DNA from: Pseudomonas putida
Lineage (GTDB): Bacteria > Pseudomonadota > Gammaproteobacteria > Pseudomonadales > Pseudomonadaceae
Assembly: GCF_028682455.1 (NCBI RefSeq)
Contig: NZ_JANHLD010000002.1
Coordinates: forward strand, 1,178,001-1,242,000
Reading direction: 5' to 3'
Length of the DNA stretch: 64,000 bases
A program made the position numbers and the translations under genes. The notes under the pieces were generated by a model that was not told the DNA's origin, searched no databases, and saw only the letters and a list, made by a program, of their open reading frames with translations. Below are positions 8,305-16,512 of the stretch, in pieces (position 1 is the first letter of the stretch; each line of letters begins with the position of its first letter).

Positions 8305-9072
8305 CTAGAAGCGTTGCGGGCGGACCATGGCATCCATGCCGCCGTCGATGAACACCACGCTGCCGTGGATAAAGGTCGCCTGCGACGATTGCAGGAAGGC
8401 CACCAGGTTGGCGATTTCTTCGGGGGTGCCGGCACGTCCTAGCGGGGCGACGAAATCGCGCACCGCCTTGCCGAAGCGGGCGTCGTCCAGCGAGGCCTGG
8501 TGCAGGGGCGTCTGTACGGCGCCGGGGGCGACCACGTTCAGGCGAATGCCCTGCTCGGCCCAGGGTTTGGCCAGGCTGCGCACATGCTGGGTGATGGCGT
8601 ACTTGGAGCTGGCATAGGCCATATGGGGTTGGCCCAGGGCATCGGCCAGGGCGCAGGCGTCGGCTTCGTTGCCGGCCAACTGCGCTTCGGTCATCGGTTG
8701 CTGGTCGGCGCCTGGCTGGGTCGAGGCCACCGAGCCAATCACCAGCGCCGCCGGCTGGCTGCCCTTGGCCAGCGCGCCGGCCAGGCCGTCGAGCAACTGG
8801 CTGACGCCGAAGTAGTTGACCGACAATATCAGGCTGCACGACAGCGCAGTGACGCCAACGCCCGCGCAGCACACCAGGCCGTCGAGTACGCCTTCGCTTT
8901 GCTCGAGCACCGCGGCGATGGCCGCCTCACGGCCACTGGCAGTGGACAGGTCGGCGAGCACCTCGGCATTGGCCCGGTCGATTCCGATAACCCGGTGGCC
9001 GGCGGCGCGCAGCGCGACGCTGACGGCGGCGCCAATCCCCGAGGCGCTGCCGGTGATAGCTGTTACTGGCAT
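8305..9072 (-). CDS. 3alpha-hydroxysteroid dehydrogenase-like SDR
   Basis: 255 residues. The sequence follows, from memory, Comamonas testosteroni 3alpha-HSD/carbonyl reductase closely through its length: short NAD motif GSASGIG (8-14), ADLSTA at 40-45, SVNYFG at 84-89, Ser114, Y153-x3-K157, a long insertion between Ser and Tyr, and a C-terminus GGMDAMVRPQRF against GIDAVMRPTQF. That enzyme reversibly oxidises 3alpha-hydroxyls of bile acids and androsterone. GGAG precedes the ATG. It is first in a two-SDR unit, with an operator-like dyad 56 bp upstream. The steroid assignment is strong at family level; the actual substrate is not proven. Confidence 0.85.
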   Translation of the reverse strand: MPVTAITGSASGIGAAVSVALRAAGHRVIGIDRANAEVLADLSTASGREAAIAAVLEQSEGVLDGLVCCAGVGVTALSCSLILSVNYFGVSQLLDGLAGALAKGSQPAALVIGSVASTQPGADQQPMTEAQLAGNEADACALADALGQPHMAYASSKYAITQHVRSLAKPWAEQGIRLNVVAPGAVQTPLHQASLDDARFGKAVRDFVAPLGRAGTPEEIANLVAFLQSSQATFIHGSVVFIDGGMDAMVRPQRF

Positions 9073-9127
9073 AGATCAATCTCCATGAGTGGTGCAAGCA
9101 GTATCCAAAGCCCTGCCCCGCGCCAGC

Positions 9128-9144
9128 ATCGTCCGTGCGGACTA
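9128..9144 (-). promoter_or_regulatory. Operator-like dyad, site A
   Basis: ATCGTCCGTGCGGACTA fits TCGTCC-N4-RGACKA. It lies 56 bp upstream of the 3alpha-HSD-like start (9072) and overlaps the stop codon of the LuxR gene. Confidence 0.65.
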
Positions 9145-10377
9145 CGCCTGGCGACGGGTGGCCAGGGTCAGGGGCGGAACCTGGACCTTGGGTTTAGCCG
9201 CGACCTTGAGGGTCGCCTGTGGCTTACCCAGCGCCACCACGCTGTTGAGGAGGATGCGTACCAGCTCCGTTTGGCGACGCACCCCGGTCTTGGAGAAAAT
9301 CGAGCGCAGGTGCGCACGGGCCGTGTTGCGACGGATGTTGAGCATTTCGGCCGCCTCTTCCAGCGACTGGCCGTTGGCCAGCTCCATGGCCAGGGCAGTT
9401 TCGGCCTTGGTCAGGTTGAACAGCTGCTTGGTGACCACCTCGCTGGCCAGCGACTTGCTCGCCGCATCGCGGATGTACACCAGCGCCGCCGGCTTGCCCT
9501 TTTCATCGGCCCAGTCCATGGACGGAATGGGTTCGACCACCAGGCCCAGGTTTACCTGCCCGGAGGGTCGGGTCACCGACATGGCTTCGGCCGTCTTGAC
9601 CGTGTCCTGGGCGAAGGCGCCACGAATCAGTCGCTGCAGTTCGCGGTTGTCGCTGGGGTAGGTGGCTTCCAGGCGCCCACCCACCAGCTTGAGACCATCG
9701 CCGCCGGCGAGAATGTTCTGCGCCACCGGGTTCACCCGCAGCACACTGCCGCTCTCGTCCAGCACCAGGGTGGCCACCGACAGGCGACTGATGGCCTGGG
9801 AGTACAGTTCGCTGAGCGATTCGCTGCGATCGAGCAGGTTGTGGATGTTCAGGGCCCGGCGCAGGTGCGGAATGAAGCTGGCGCACAAGGCCCGGTCACT
9901 GAGCGAGAAGTTGGGGGACGACTTGGGCCGGGTGATGCGAAAGCGCAACTTGCCGCTGTCGGGGGTGGAGATGTCGGCGCCCATCACGTGATAGACGTTC
10001 TGCTGGCTGCAGTACATCTTGAAGTAGGGGTCTTGCTCCCACTGGGCCGAGGTCATGATGTCGTCGATGGTGACCACCTGGTCCAGTGGCTGGCCGCTGA
10101 ACGGCGTATGGGCCTGGGGATAGGCCATGTAGATGACCTCGCCCTCGCCTTCGATGTCGCCGGCGATGATCATCACGCCCATGTCGGGCTGGTCGGGCAC
10201 CCGCAGGATGAGGGTAACGTAGTTGGCCTGGAAGGCCTGGCGCAGGTTTTCGAGGGTATGTGCCATGGGCCTGGGGTCGAGGGCGCCATCATAGATGTCG
10301 CCAACCAGGCGGTCGTAGCCGCCAAGGTCCAGGCCCAGCTCGGCCAGTGCATCGTGAGTCAACACGGGATTTTCCAC
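9142..10377 (-). CDS. LuxR-family regulator, TeiR-like
   Basis: 411 residues. The C-terminal helix-turn-helix (about 320-378, beginning LTKAETALAMELANG and including NTARAHLRSIFSKTGV) is a GerE/LuxR DNA-binding domain. A PAS-like stretch near 205-235 (ATLVLDESGSVLRVN) suggests small-molecule sensing; there is no receiver domain. Length and layout match TeiR, the testosterone-inducible activator of Comamonas. The start is a GTG (10375-10377) with AAGGAG upstream. A strong A-rich CA motif lies in its leader at 10415-10434. As the only dedicated catabolic regulator visible, it is the prime candidate to bind the TCGTCC-N4-RGACKA dyads. Confidence 0.85.
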   Translation of the reverse strand: MENPVLTHDALAELGLDLGGYDRLVGDIYDGALDPRPMAHTLENLRQAFQANYVTLILRVPDQPDMGVMIIAGDIEGEGEVIYMAYPQAHTPFSGQPLDQVVTIDDIMTSAQWEQDPYFKMYCSQQNVYHVMGADISTPDSGKLRFRITRPKSSPNFSLSDRALCASFIPHLRRALNIHNLLDRSESLSELYSQAISRLSVATLVLDESGSVLRVNPVAQNILAGGDGLKLVGGRLEATYPSDNRELQRLIRGAFAQDTVKTAEAMSVTRPSGQVNLGLVVEPIPSMDWADEKGKPAALVYIRDAASKSLASEVVTKQLFNLTKAETALAMELANGQSLEEAAEMLNIRRNTARAHLRSIFSKTGVRRQTELVRILLNSVVALGKPQATLKVAAKPKVQVPPLTLATRRQA

Positions 10378-10414
10378 AGTCGTCTCCTTGCTCGGGTAAG
10401 GCCCGGTGGCCTTC

Positions 10415-10434
10415 CCTTGTTATTGTTATTATTT
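10415..10434 (-). promoter_or_regulatory. Crc/Hfq-type CA motif in LuxR leader
   Basis: Read on the minus strand, the leader has AAATAATAACAATAACAAGG, a long run of AANAANAA repeats 38-57 bases before the GTG start. Such motifs bind Hfq with Crc and block translation during catabolite repression in Pseudomonas. Confidence 0.6.
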
Positions 10435-10442
10435 CGGCTGAG

Positions 10443-10497
10443 ATCGCGGGGCACGCCCGCTCCCTCCATCCTTGCAGGAGCGGGCTCGCCTCGTGAG
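10443..10497. repeat. REP inverted pair
   Basis: Two REP copies face each other (ATCGCGGGGCACGCCCGCTC and GCAGGAGCGGGCTCGCCTCG) between the LuxR leader and the end of the RND gene. Confidence 0.85.
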
Positions 10498-10550
10498 GCC
10501 AACGCCAGTCTCCAGTGACTCCAACTTCTCCACAAGTAGGCCAGCGAAGT

Positions 10551-12968
10551 TTATTTTCGCGCCGCCGGGCTCGACTTCAGGCAGTACTCCCCCTGCGCCG
10601 GCTGCTTCGCCGCAGGGCGGGCCACCACCAGTCGGCGACCCCGGTTGAACCAGGCCGCCAGCGCCGGCAACAGGAAGATCGCCCCCAGCACGTTGACCAG
10701 GAACATGAACGACAGCAGCACACCCATGTCGGCCTGGAACTTGAGCGGTGCAAAGGCCCAGGTGATCACCCCGATCGACATGGTCAGGGCGGTGAACACC
10801 GCCGCCGTACCGCGTTGGCACATGGCCTGGTAGAAGGCCTCGCGCAGGTCGGCGCCGGCAGCCATTTCGTGCTGGATACGCTCGTACAGGTAGATGCCGT
10901 AGTCGACCCCGACCCCGACGCCCAGAGCCATCACCGGCAGCGTGGCGACCTTGAGGCCGATGCCCAGCAGCGCCATCAGCGCATTGCAGAGAATCGCGAC
11001 GATCGCCAGCGGCACCAGGATGCACAGCACGGCGCGCAACGACCGAAAGGTCAGCCAGCAGAACAGCGCCACCGAACCGAACAGCGCGGCGAGCATGAAC
11101 ACCTCGGCATGCTTGACCGCCTCGTTGGACGCCGCCATCACCCCGACGTTGCCGCCGGCCAGGTAGAAGGTGAGCTCCGGAGTGCCGACCTGCCTGATGA
11201 TGCGCTGCGCCTCGCCCAGCACGTGGCTGATGGTGGCGCCTTCATGATCGGCAAGAAACACCAGGATCTCCATTTGCTGGCAGCCGTCGGTCACCATGCC
11301 GTCGTCGGGCATGTAGGCACGGGCACCCTGGCTCAAGCCGCGGGCCGACCCCGGGATGGCCGCCCAGCGCGGATTGCCTTCGTTGTTGCCGGCAATCACG
11401 ATCTTGCCCTTGCCGGCCACGCTCTGCACCGACTGCACGCCATTGACCGCGCGCATGCGAAAATCGAAGGCTTCCACCGCCCGCATCACCGCTGGCGACA
11501 GGCAGCCCTCCTCGATGCCATTGACCTCGACAAACACCGAGAGCACGTCCAGGCCGATGGAGTAGCTGTCGACGATCTTCTGGTTGTCGAGGTTGTAGCG
11601 CGAATCGGCGCGCAGCTCCGGCGCACCGGTGCCGATATCGCCCACTGCCAGGTCACGAGACTTGTAGGCACCCGCCGCCAGCAGCAACAGGCTCAAGGCG
11701 AACACGCCCAGCGCCGGCTTCGGTTCGGCCAGCGCCGACAGGCGCCACCACAGGCGGTGGCGGGTGCCGTCGTCGGCCTTGGCACGGGCCAATACCGAAG
11801 GCTCCAGGCGCAGGTAGGCAATGATCACCGGCAGCATCAGTTTGTTGGTCGCGATCATCAGCATCACCCCGATGCAGGCGGTAACCCCCAGCTCATGCAC
11901 GATCGGGATGTCGATCAACATGATCACGGCAAAACCCAGGGCATTCATCAGCAACGCCAGGGAGCCGGGAATGAAGATCTTGCAGAACGCGCCGTGGGCC
12001 GCCTGCACCGAGTTGCGCCCGGCCATCACTTCCTGCTTCCAGGCGTTGGTCATCTGCACCGCATGAGAAACACCGATGGAGAAAATCAGAAACGGCACCA
12101 GAATCGACATCGGGTCGATGCCCAGGCCCAGCAAAGGCAGCAGGCCCAGCAGCCAGACCACCGGCAGCAGCGCCACCACCAGGGCCACCACGGTCAGGCG
12201 CAGCGAGCGCGAGTAGATCCACAGCAGCACACCGGTGATCACGAAGGCCACCACGAAAAAGCCGATCACCGTCATCAGCCCTTCCACCACATCGCCCACC
12301 AGCTTGGCGAAGCCGACGATATTGATCTCGATCTGGTCGTTGCCGTACTTGGCGCGGATGTCTTCCAGGTGCTGGGCGACCTGGGCGTAGTCCACCGGCT
12401 TGCCGGTTTGCGGATCGAGGTCTTGCAGGTCGGCGCGCACCATCGCCGATTTCAGGTCGTTGGCCACCAGCCGACCGATCTGCCCGGAGGCCGCGGCGTT
12501 GCTGCGCACCTGGGCCAGGTCGCGGGCCGAGCCGTCGAAGCGTGGCGGCACCACCACGTCACCGAAAAAGCCCTCTTCGGTGATTTCGATGTAGCGTACG
12601 TTGGCGGTGAACAACGAAGTGACGCTGGCGCGATTGACCCCGGAGATGAAGAACACCTCGTCGCTGACCTTGCGCAGCGTGTCGAGGAACTGGGCATTGT
12701 AGATGTCGCCCTCGCCCTTCCAGTGCACGCTGACCAGGAAGCGGTTGGCGCCGGTGAAGTACTGGCTGAAGCGCAGGAAGTTGACCATGAACTCATGGCG
12801 CACCGGGATCTGCTTGCTGAAGCCCGGGTCCAGGTGGGTATGGGTGGCGCTGTAGCCCAGGCCAAGGGTCAGCAGCACGAACAGCACCAGCAGGCCCTTG
12901 CGCCATGCCATCAGGTAATCGGCGATACGCTCGACACTGCGCGTCACCCAGCTTTTAGCTTGATTCAT
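10551..12968 (-). CDS. RND/MMPL-type permease (hydrophobic substrate transport)
   Basis: 805 residues with the RND superfamily plan: TM1 at ~20-40, a periplasmic loop of ~190 residues, a block of five TMs (~235-390), TM7, a second loop and a last block of five TMs (~640-780). GVGVGVDYGIYLYERI in the second block is the conserved TM4/TM10 region. The protein belongs with the MMPL/HpnN-like group that often pairs with YCF48 and DUF1302/DUF1329 proteins in steroid, terpene and alkane-acid gene clusters, and may move lipophilic substrates or products across the envelope. The ATG at 12968 has GAGAGG upstream; the YCF48 gene precedes it by 10 bp in the same transcript. Confidence 0.85.
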   Translation of the reverse strand: MNQAKSWVTRSVERIADYLMAWRKGLLVLFVLLTLGLGYSATHTHLDPGFSKQIPVRHEFMVNFLRFSQYFTGANRFLVSVHWKGEGDIYNAQFLDTLRKVSDEVFFISGVNRASVTSLFTANVRYIEITEEGFFGDVVVPPRFDGSARDLAQVRSNAAASGQIGRLVANDLKSAMVRADLQDLDPQTGKPVDYAQVAQHLEDIRAKYGNDQIEINIVGFAKLVGDVVEGLMTVIGFFVVAFVITGVLLWIYSRSLRLTVVALVVALLPVVWLLGLLPLLGLGIDPMSILVPFLIFSIGVSHAVQMTNAWKQEVMAGRNSVQAAHGAFCKIFIPGSLALLMNALGFAVIMLIDIPIVHELGVTACIGVMLMIATNKLMLPVIIAYLRLEPSVLARAKADDGTRHRLWWRLSALAEPKPALGVFALSLLLLAAGAYKSRDLAVGDIGTGAPELRADSRYNLDNQKIVDSYSIGLDVLSVFVEVNGIEEGCLSPAVMRAVEAFDFRMRAVNGVQSVQSVAGKGKIVIAGNNEGNPRWAAIPGSARGLSQGARAYMPDDGMVTDGCQQMEILVFLADHEGATISHVLGEAQRIIRQVGTPELTFYLAGGNVGVMAASNEAVKHAEVFMLAALFGSVALFCWLTFRSLRAVLCILVPLAIVAILCNALMALLGIGLKVATLPVMALGVGVGVDYGIYLYERIQHEMAAGADLREAFYQAMCQRGTAAVFTALTMSIGVITWAFAPLKFQADMGVLLSFMFLVNVLGAIFLLPALAAWFNRGRRLVVARPAAKQPAQGEYCLKSSPAARK

Positions 12969-12978
12969 TGCCCGCCTC

Positions 12979-13950
12979 TCACTTGCCAAGGGCGGCAACG
13001 CTGCCACCGGAATCCTGGAACACCCCACGCTCGCCACCTACCAGCAAGCGCGAGCCGAGCATGACCGCCGAGGTCAGCGTGCCGAGACCGGCCAGGCGAC
13101 CCACGCCGACCAACTGACCGCGACCATCCAGCCGCACCAGCGAACCACCAGCGCCGACGATCAGCAGACCGCCCTGGTCGGGCAGGCGCACATGGCCGTA
13201 CAGCGGCAGTTGATTGCCGACCTTGACCTGGGTCCAGCTGTCACCAAAGTCGTGGCTGACGAACACATTGCCGCGCATGCCGTAGCTGACCCACTGATCG
13301 GCACTCAGGCGCACCACCCCAAACAGCGAACCGTTGTAAAAGGCCGGTAGCGTCTGCCAGTGCAGGCCGTCATCGCGGCTGCGCAGCACCAGGCCCTGCT
13401 CGCCGACCAGCATGCGCCGGCCGTCCGCACCGCCGTCCATGCTGTTGAGGTGGGCGCTGTCGACATCCAGGGCCAGGGTGTGCCAGGTGAGCCCGGCATC
13501 GTCGGACTGGTAGAACTTGCCGAAACTGCCATAGGCCAGCACCCGCTCGCCGCCGGCCGACCAGGCGCCCAGCAGCGGCTCGCCGAGGGTGTCGTCGTGG
13601 CGAACTTCCTGCCAGTGGCTGCCGCCGTCGGTGGAACGCAGGATCCAGCCGTCGTGCCCCACAGCCAGCAAGCGCTGCTGGCCGAGATCGACCAGGGCGG
13701 TGAGGGCCACATTGCGCTGGGGTTGTACGCCAGCCGCTTGCCAGCTCACTCCCTGGTCGACGCTGCGCAGGATGCTGCCGCGCTCGCCGACTGCCAGCAC
13801 ATGATCGCCTTGCTTGAGCAAGGCATTGATCTGCACGCGGTCGGTACGCAGGGGCTCATCCACGGGTTCGGGGGCAGTACGGGGGGCGAAGGCGAACCCG
13901 ATGGTGGCAGCGACCACCAGGCACACCAGGTAACCGATCAACGAGCGCAT
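12979..13950 (-). CDS. YCF48/BNR-repeat beta-propeller protein, exported
   Basis: 323 residues. An N-terminal hydrophobic segment (residues 3-22) can act as signal peptide or anchor. The rest consists of about six repeats of roughly 43 residues with the BNR/Asp-box signature (for example S-x-D-x-G-x-x-W: SVDQGVSWQ, STDGGSHWQ, SDDAGLTWH, SRDDGLHWQ, SHDFGDSWT), forming a YCF48-like beta-propeller. In catabolic clusters for lipophilic compounds such proteins accompany RND permeases, probably as periplasmic partners. It starts the two-gene unit with the RND permease. A weak dyad lies 146 bp upstream. Confidence 0.85.
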   Translation of the reverse strand: MRSLIGYLVCLVVAATIGFAFAPRTAPEPVDEPLRTDRVQINALLKQGDHVLAVGERGSILRSVDQGVSWQAAGVQPQRNVALTALVDLGQQRLLAVGHDGWILRSTDGGSHWQEVRHDDTLGEPLLGAWSAGGERVLAYGSFGKFYQSDDAGLTWHTLALDVDSAHLNSMDGGADGRRMLVGEQGLVLRSRDDGLHWQTLPAFYNGSLFGVVRLSADQWVSYGMRGNVFVSHDFGDSWTQVKVGNQLPLYGHVRLPDQGGLLIVGAGGSLVRLDGRGQLVGVGRLAGLGTLTSAVMLGSRLLVGGERGVFQDSGGSVAALGK

Positions 13951-14095
13951 AGAGGTCGCTCCGTTTCATGACACAGGTACACACGGACATTCATGCGGCC
14001 AATCCTCTTGTTCTGCTGCGCTCCCGCGCGGGCTGCACGGGGCGTGAAGGGGGCATTGCCTGCAGTCGATACTCGCGGGAAGGCGGCTTGGAAAC

Positions 14096-14112
14096 ATCGT
14101 CCAAACGGCTTA
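14096..14112 (-). promoter_or_regulatory. Degenerate operator-like dyad, site H
   Basis: ATCGTCCAAACGGCTTA keeps the left TCGTCC half but has GGCTTA on the right, and sits 146 bp from the YCF48 start, farther than the other sites. It is listed as a weak candidate. Confidence 0.3.
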
Positions 14113-14160
14113 CAAAAAGGCATGAATGCCCTATTCAAAGTCGCGGCCGGCATAACGGCC

Positions 14161-14248
14161 TCTCGCAGGGCAAGCCCGCTCCCACAGGTGCTGTGAACAC
14201 ATACAGAGGTGGGAGCGGGAGTGGGAGCTGGTCTTGCCGGCGATCGCG
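14161..14248. repeat. REP copies in intergenic gap
   Basis: One REP (TCTCGCAGGGCAAGCCCGCT) at 14161-14187 and an inverted variant (GTGGGAGCTGGTCTTGCCGG) at 14209-14248. They fill the end of the 304-bp gap between the YCF48 start and the DUF35-MaoC stop; nothing else is visible there besides site H. Confidence 0.8.
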
Positions 14249-14254
14249 CCGCTA

Positions 14255-15196
14255 TCACGCCTGGTACAAGATCACCAGATCATTGATCACCGACGGTCGC
14301 TCCTGCCCCAGCACATGGGTGTGCAGCTCCAGGGTCAGTTGCGTACCCCGAGGTTGCACCTGCACAGCCTTGACCCGTGCCCGCGCATGGATCCGCGCTC
14401 CGGCCGGCACTGGCGCCGGGAAGCGCAAACGGTCGGAGCCGTAGTTGATCTGGGTGGTGAACCCGGTGATCTCGAAGCCCAGCGCCAGTTTCATTCGCGA
14501 CTGCAGCACCTGCACCAGCGCGCCGTGGGCGATGGTGCCGCCGAACGGGCTCTGCAGCCGGGCCTTCTGCGGGTCGGTGTGAATCCAGTAGTCATCCCCC
14601 GACAACTGGGCAAAAGCGTCGATCAACGCCTGATCCACCAGCACACTATTGCTCCAGTCACTGAACTGCTCACTGACCAGTGCCTGCAACCCCTCGGCAT
14701 CATCCACGGCAATCTGCCGCACCGCCGCAGGCGCCTCGGTCGGTGCGCTGTCTTGCACCTGGAACGACTCGAACGCCGCCGCGTCCTTGTCGCTGCCGGT
14801 AAAGCGCAGCAGACGGTTGCCCTTGGCGTCGACTTCGGCGAACACCGGCTGCAGGCGCATGCCGATGTGGATTTCGTCCTCCTCCAGGCCCACCAGGTTG
14901 GTATTGATCCGCACCCCTTCGTCGAGCTCCACCACCGCCAGTTTCTGCGGCATCTCGTCGGCAAAGTCGGGCAAGGTGGCGATGCGCGTCACGGTGTAGC
15001 TGTACAGCGTGGCACCACCACCGACCGCACGCCAGCTCAGGTCGTGGGCCAGGCACGCCGGGCAATGCCTGCGCGGGTAGAAGATCCACTGGCTGCAGGC
15101 GTTGCACTGCTGGATCAGCACATTGCGGGCCTTGAGACCTTCCCAGAACGGCGCGGAAATTTCAGTGGCCAGCGGCATCGGTTTGTTGTTGGACAT
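14255..15196 (-). CDS. DUF35 (zinc ribbon + OB fold)-MaoC hydratase fusion
   Basis: 313 residues. The N-terminal half is a DUF35 module: a zinc ribbon with C31-x2-C34-x10-C45-x2-C48, then an OB-fold that binds acyl-CoA (about 55-125). After a linker, residues ~165-313 form a MaoC hotdog domain with the hydratase-2 signature SGDDYWIHTDPQKA (Asp201/202, His206), so the hydratase should be active. DUF35 proteins partner thiolase-fold aldolases such as Ltp2. The thiolase-like gene starts upstream and ends 6 bp before this start, implying a complex that hydrates an enoyl-CoA and then cleaves it by retro-aldol reaction. Domain order is the reverse of the second fusion at 34615-35601. Confidence 0.85.
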   Translation of the reverse strand: MSNNKPMPLATEISAPFWEGLKARNVLIQQCNACSQWIFYPRRHCPACLAHDLSWRAVGGGATLYSYTVTRIATLPDFADEMPQKLAVVELDEGVRINTNLVGLEEDEIHIGMRLQPVFAEVDAKGNRLLRFTGSDKDAAAFESFQVQDSAPTEAPAAVRQIAVDDAEGLQALVSEQFSDWSNSVLVDQALIDAFAQLSGDDYWIHTDPQKARLQSPFGGTIAHGALVQVLQSRMKLALGFEITGFTTQINYGSDRLRFPAPVPAGARIHARARVKAVQVQPRGTQLTLELHTHVLGQERPSVINDLVILYQA

Positions 15197-15201
15197 GGTC
15201 G

Positions 15202-16413
15202 TCAGGCTCCCTGGAGAATCAATGCGCCCTGCTCGCTCATCACGCCACCGGTACCGGAGACGTAGACGTTGTCGCAGCGCGATAGCTGGCGTTCACCGGC
15301 CGTGCCGGCAATCTGGGTGACCGCTTCGATCACCTGGGACATTCCTCCGGCCGAGCCGGCCTGGCCGAAGCTGAGCTGGCCGCCGTGGGTATTCATGGGG
15401 AAATCGCCGCGCCAGGTCAGGTCGTGCTCGCGCACGAAGGCCATGCCCTCGCCCTTGGCGCAGAAACCTGCATCTTCCAGGGTGAGCAAGGCGGTGATGG
15501 TGTAGCAGTCGTAGATCTGCGCCGCGTGCATGTCCGTCGGCTTGAGCCCGGCCATCGCGAAGGCCCGTTGCGAGGCCGGGCCTATCGGGGTGTGGACCAT
15601 GTCCCTGGCATAGGACGGCGACTTGAACGCCAGGTGTTCGCCAAAGCCTGTGATGTACGCCGGGCGCTTGCGGGTACGCGCCGCCACCTCGCGGGAGGTG
15701 ATGATCAGCGCCGCGCCACCGGCTACCGGCATGACGATTTCCAGCACATGCAACGGGTCGGCGACCTTCTTGCTCGCCAGCACCTGCTCGATGCTCAGGG
15801 GTTGGCCGCAGAACATCGCCTGGTCGTTGAACTGGGCGTTGGTGCGCTGGTCCACGGCAATCTTGGCCATGGCCCGCGGGTCATACCCGTACTGGGCCGC
15901 ATAGCGCTGGGCGATCATGGCATAGCCGGTGTTCTGGCCCATGTGCCCGTACGGCAGGTCGAACTCGGCCTCCGGCGCGCCGTAGGCGGTGCTATGTCCG
16001 CCAAAGCGCATGGCACGGGCCATCCAGCTTGGGTCTTCATCCGGCCCCAGCGGCGCCATGCGTGCCGGCAGCACACAAAGCACCGCCTGGCACAGGCCCA
16101 GCTCGATGGCGGCGGCCGCGCGCCAGACCATGCCTGCCGCGGTACAGCCGCCCAGGTCCACCACTTCGGCGAAGTTCAACTGCAGGCCCAGGTACTCGGC
16201 CGCCATGGCCGGCACGAACACCGAGGCTTCGTGAAAGTGCGGGCCGTTGATCACCAGCCCGTCGATGTCCTCGGCGCGCAGGCCGGCATCACGCAGGGCC
16301 TGGGCCGCCAGGTCGGCGACCTGCTCGAGGTGGAACATACGCGGCGCGGTGGCGTATTTTTCCGGTTTGTACTGCGCGGTGCCGACGATGGCGGCGTGTC
16401 CCTTGAGTCCCAT
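15202..16413 (-). CDS. Thiolase-fold, Ltp2-like acyl-CoA retro-aldolase
   Basis: 403 residues with the thiolase fold but without thiolase's catalytic cysteine context; instead it has the YDCYT segment and the NTHGGQLSFGQAGSAGG block typical of SCPx/Ltp2-type proteins. Ltp2 cleaves 17-hydroxy steroid-CoA side chains to a ketone and propionyl-CoA together with a DUF35 partner. The ATG at 16413 is preferred over upstream in-frame codons because GGGGACATTT precedes it and those codons lie in a REP. It is transcribed with the DUF35-MaoC gene. It is clearly diverged from the second Ltp2-like copy (31898), so the two probably act on different intermediates. Confidence 0.82.
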   Translation of the reverse strand: MGLKGHAAIVGTAQYKPEKYATAPRMFHLEQVADLAAQALRDAGLRAEDIDGLVINGPHFHEASVFVPAMAAEYLGLQLNFAEVVDLGGCTAAGMVWRAAAAIELGLCQAVLCVLPARMAPLGPDEDPSWMARAMRFGGHSTAYGAPEAEFDLPYGHMGQNTGYAMIAQRYAAQYGYDPRAMAKIAVDQRTNAQFNDQAMFCGQPLSIEQVLASKKVADPLHVLEIVMPVAGGAALIITSREVAARTRKRPAYITGFGEHLAFKSPSYARDMVHTPIGPASQRAFAMAGLKPTDMHAAQIYDCYTITALLTLEDAGFCAKGEGMAFVREHDLTWRGDFPMNTHGGQLSFGQAGSAGGMSQVIEAVTQIAGTAGERQLSRCDNVYVSGTGGVMSEQGALILQGA

Positions 16414-16436
16414 AAATGTCCCCGATTGCATAGGCG

Positions 16437-16507
16437 CAGGAGCGGGCTTGCCCCGCGATAGCGTCGTGCCAGGCGCAACGCGATCGCGGGCCAAGCCTGC
16501 TCCTGCA
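16437..16507. repeat. REP inverted pair
   Basis: AGCGGGCTTGCCCCGCGATA and CGCGATCGCGGGCCAAGCCT face each other and can fold into one long hairpin, between the DUF1302 stop and the thiolase-like start. Confidence 0.88.
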
Positions 16508-16512
16508 CAGGA

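Noticed and set aside
8500..10518. 672-codon plus-strand ORF across the 3alpha-HSD-like and LuxR genes
   Set aside because: It spans two convincing opposite-strand genes and their gap, has no domain and the biased composition of a shadow frame.
10515..13064. 849-codon plus-strand ORF opposite the RND permease
   Set aside because: It is rich in His, Gln, Arg and Asp with no hydrophobic core, typical of the antisense frame of a GC-rich gene; the minus strand encodes a clear RND protein with ribosome site.
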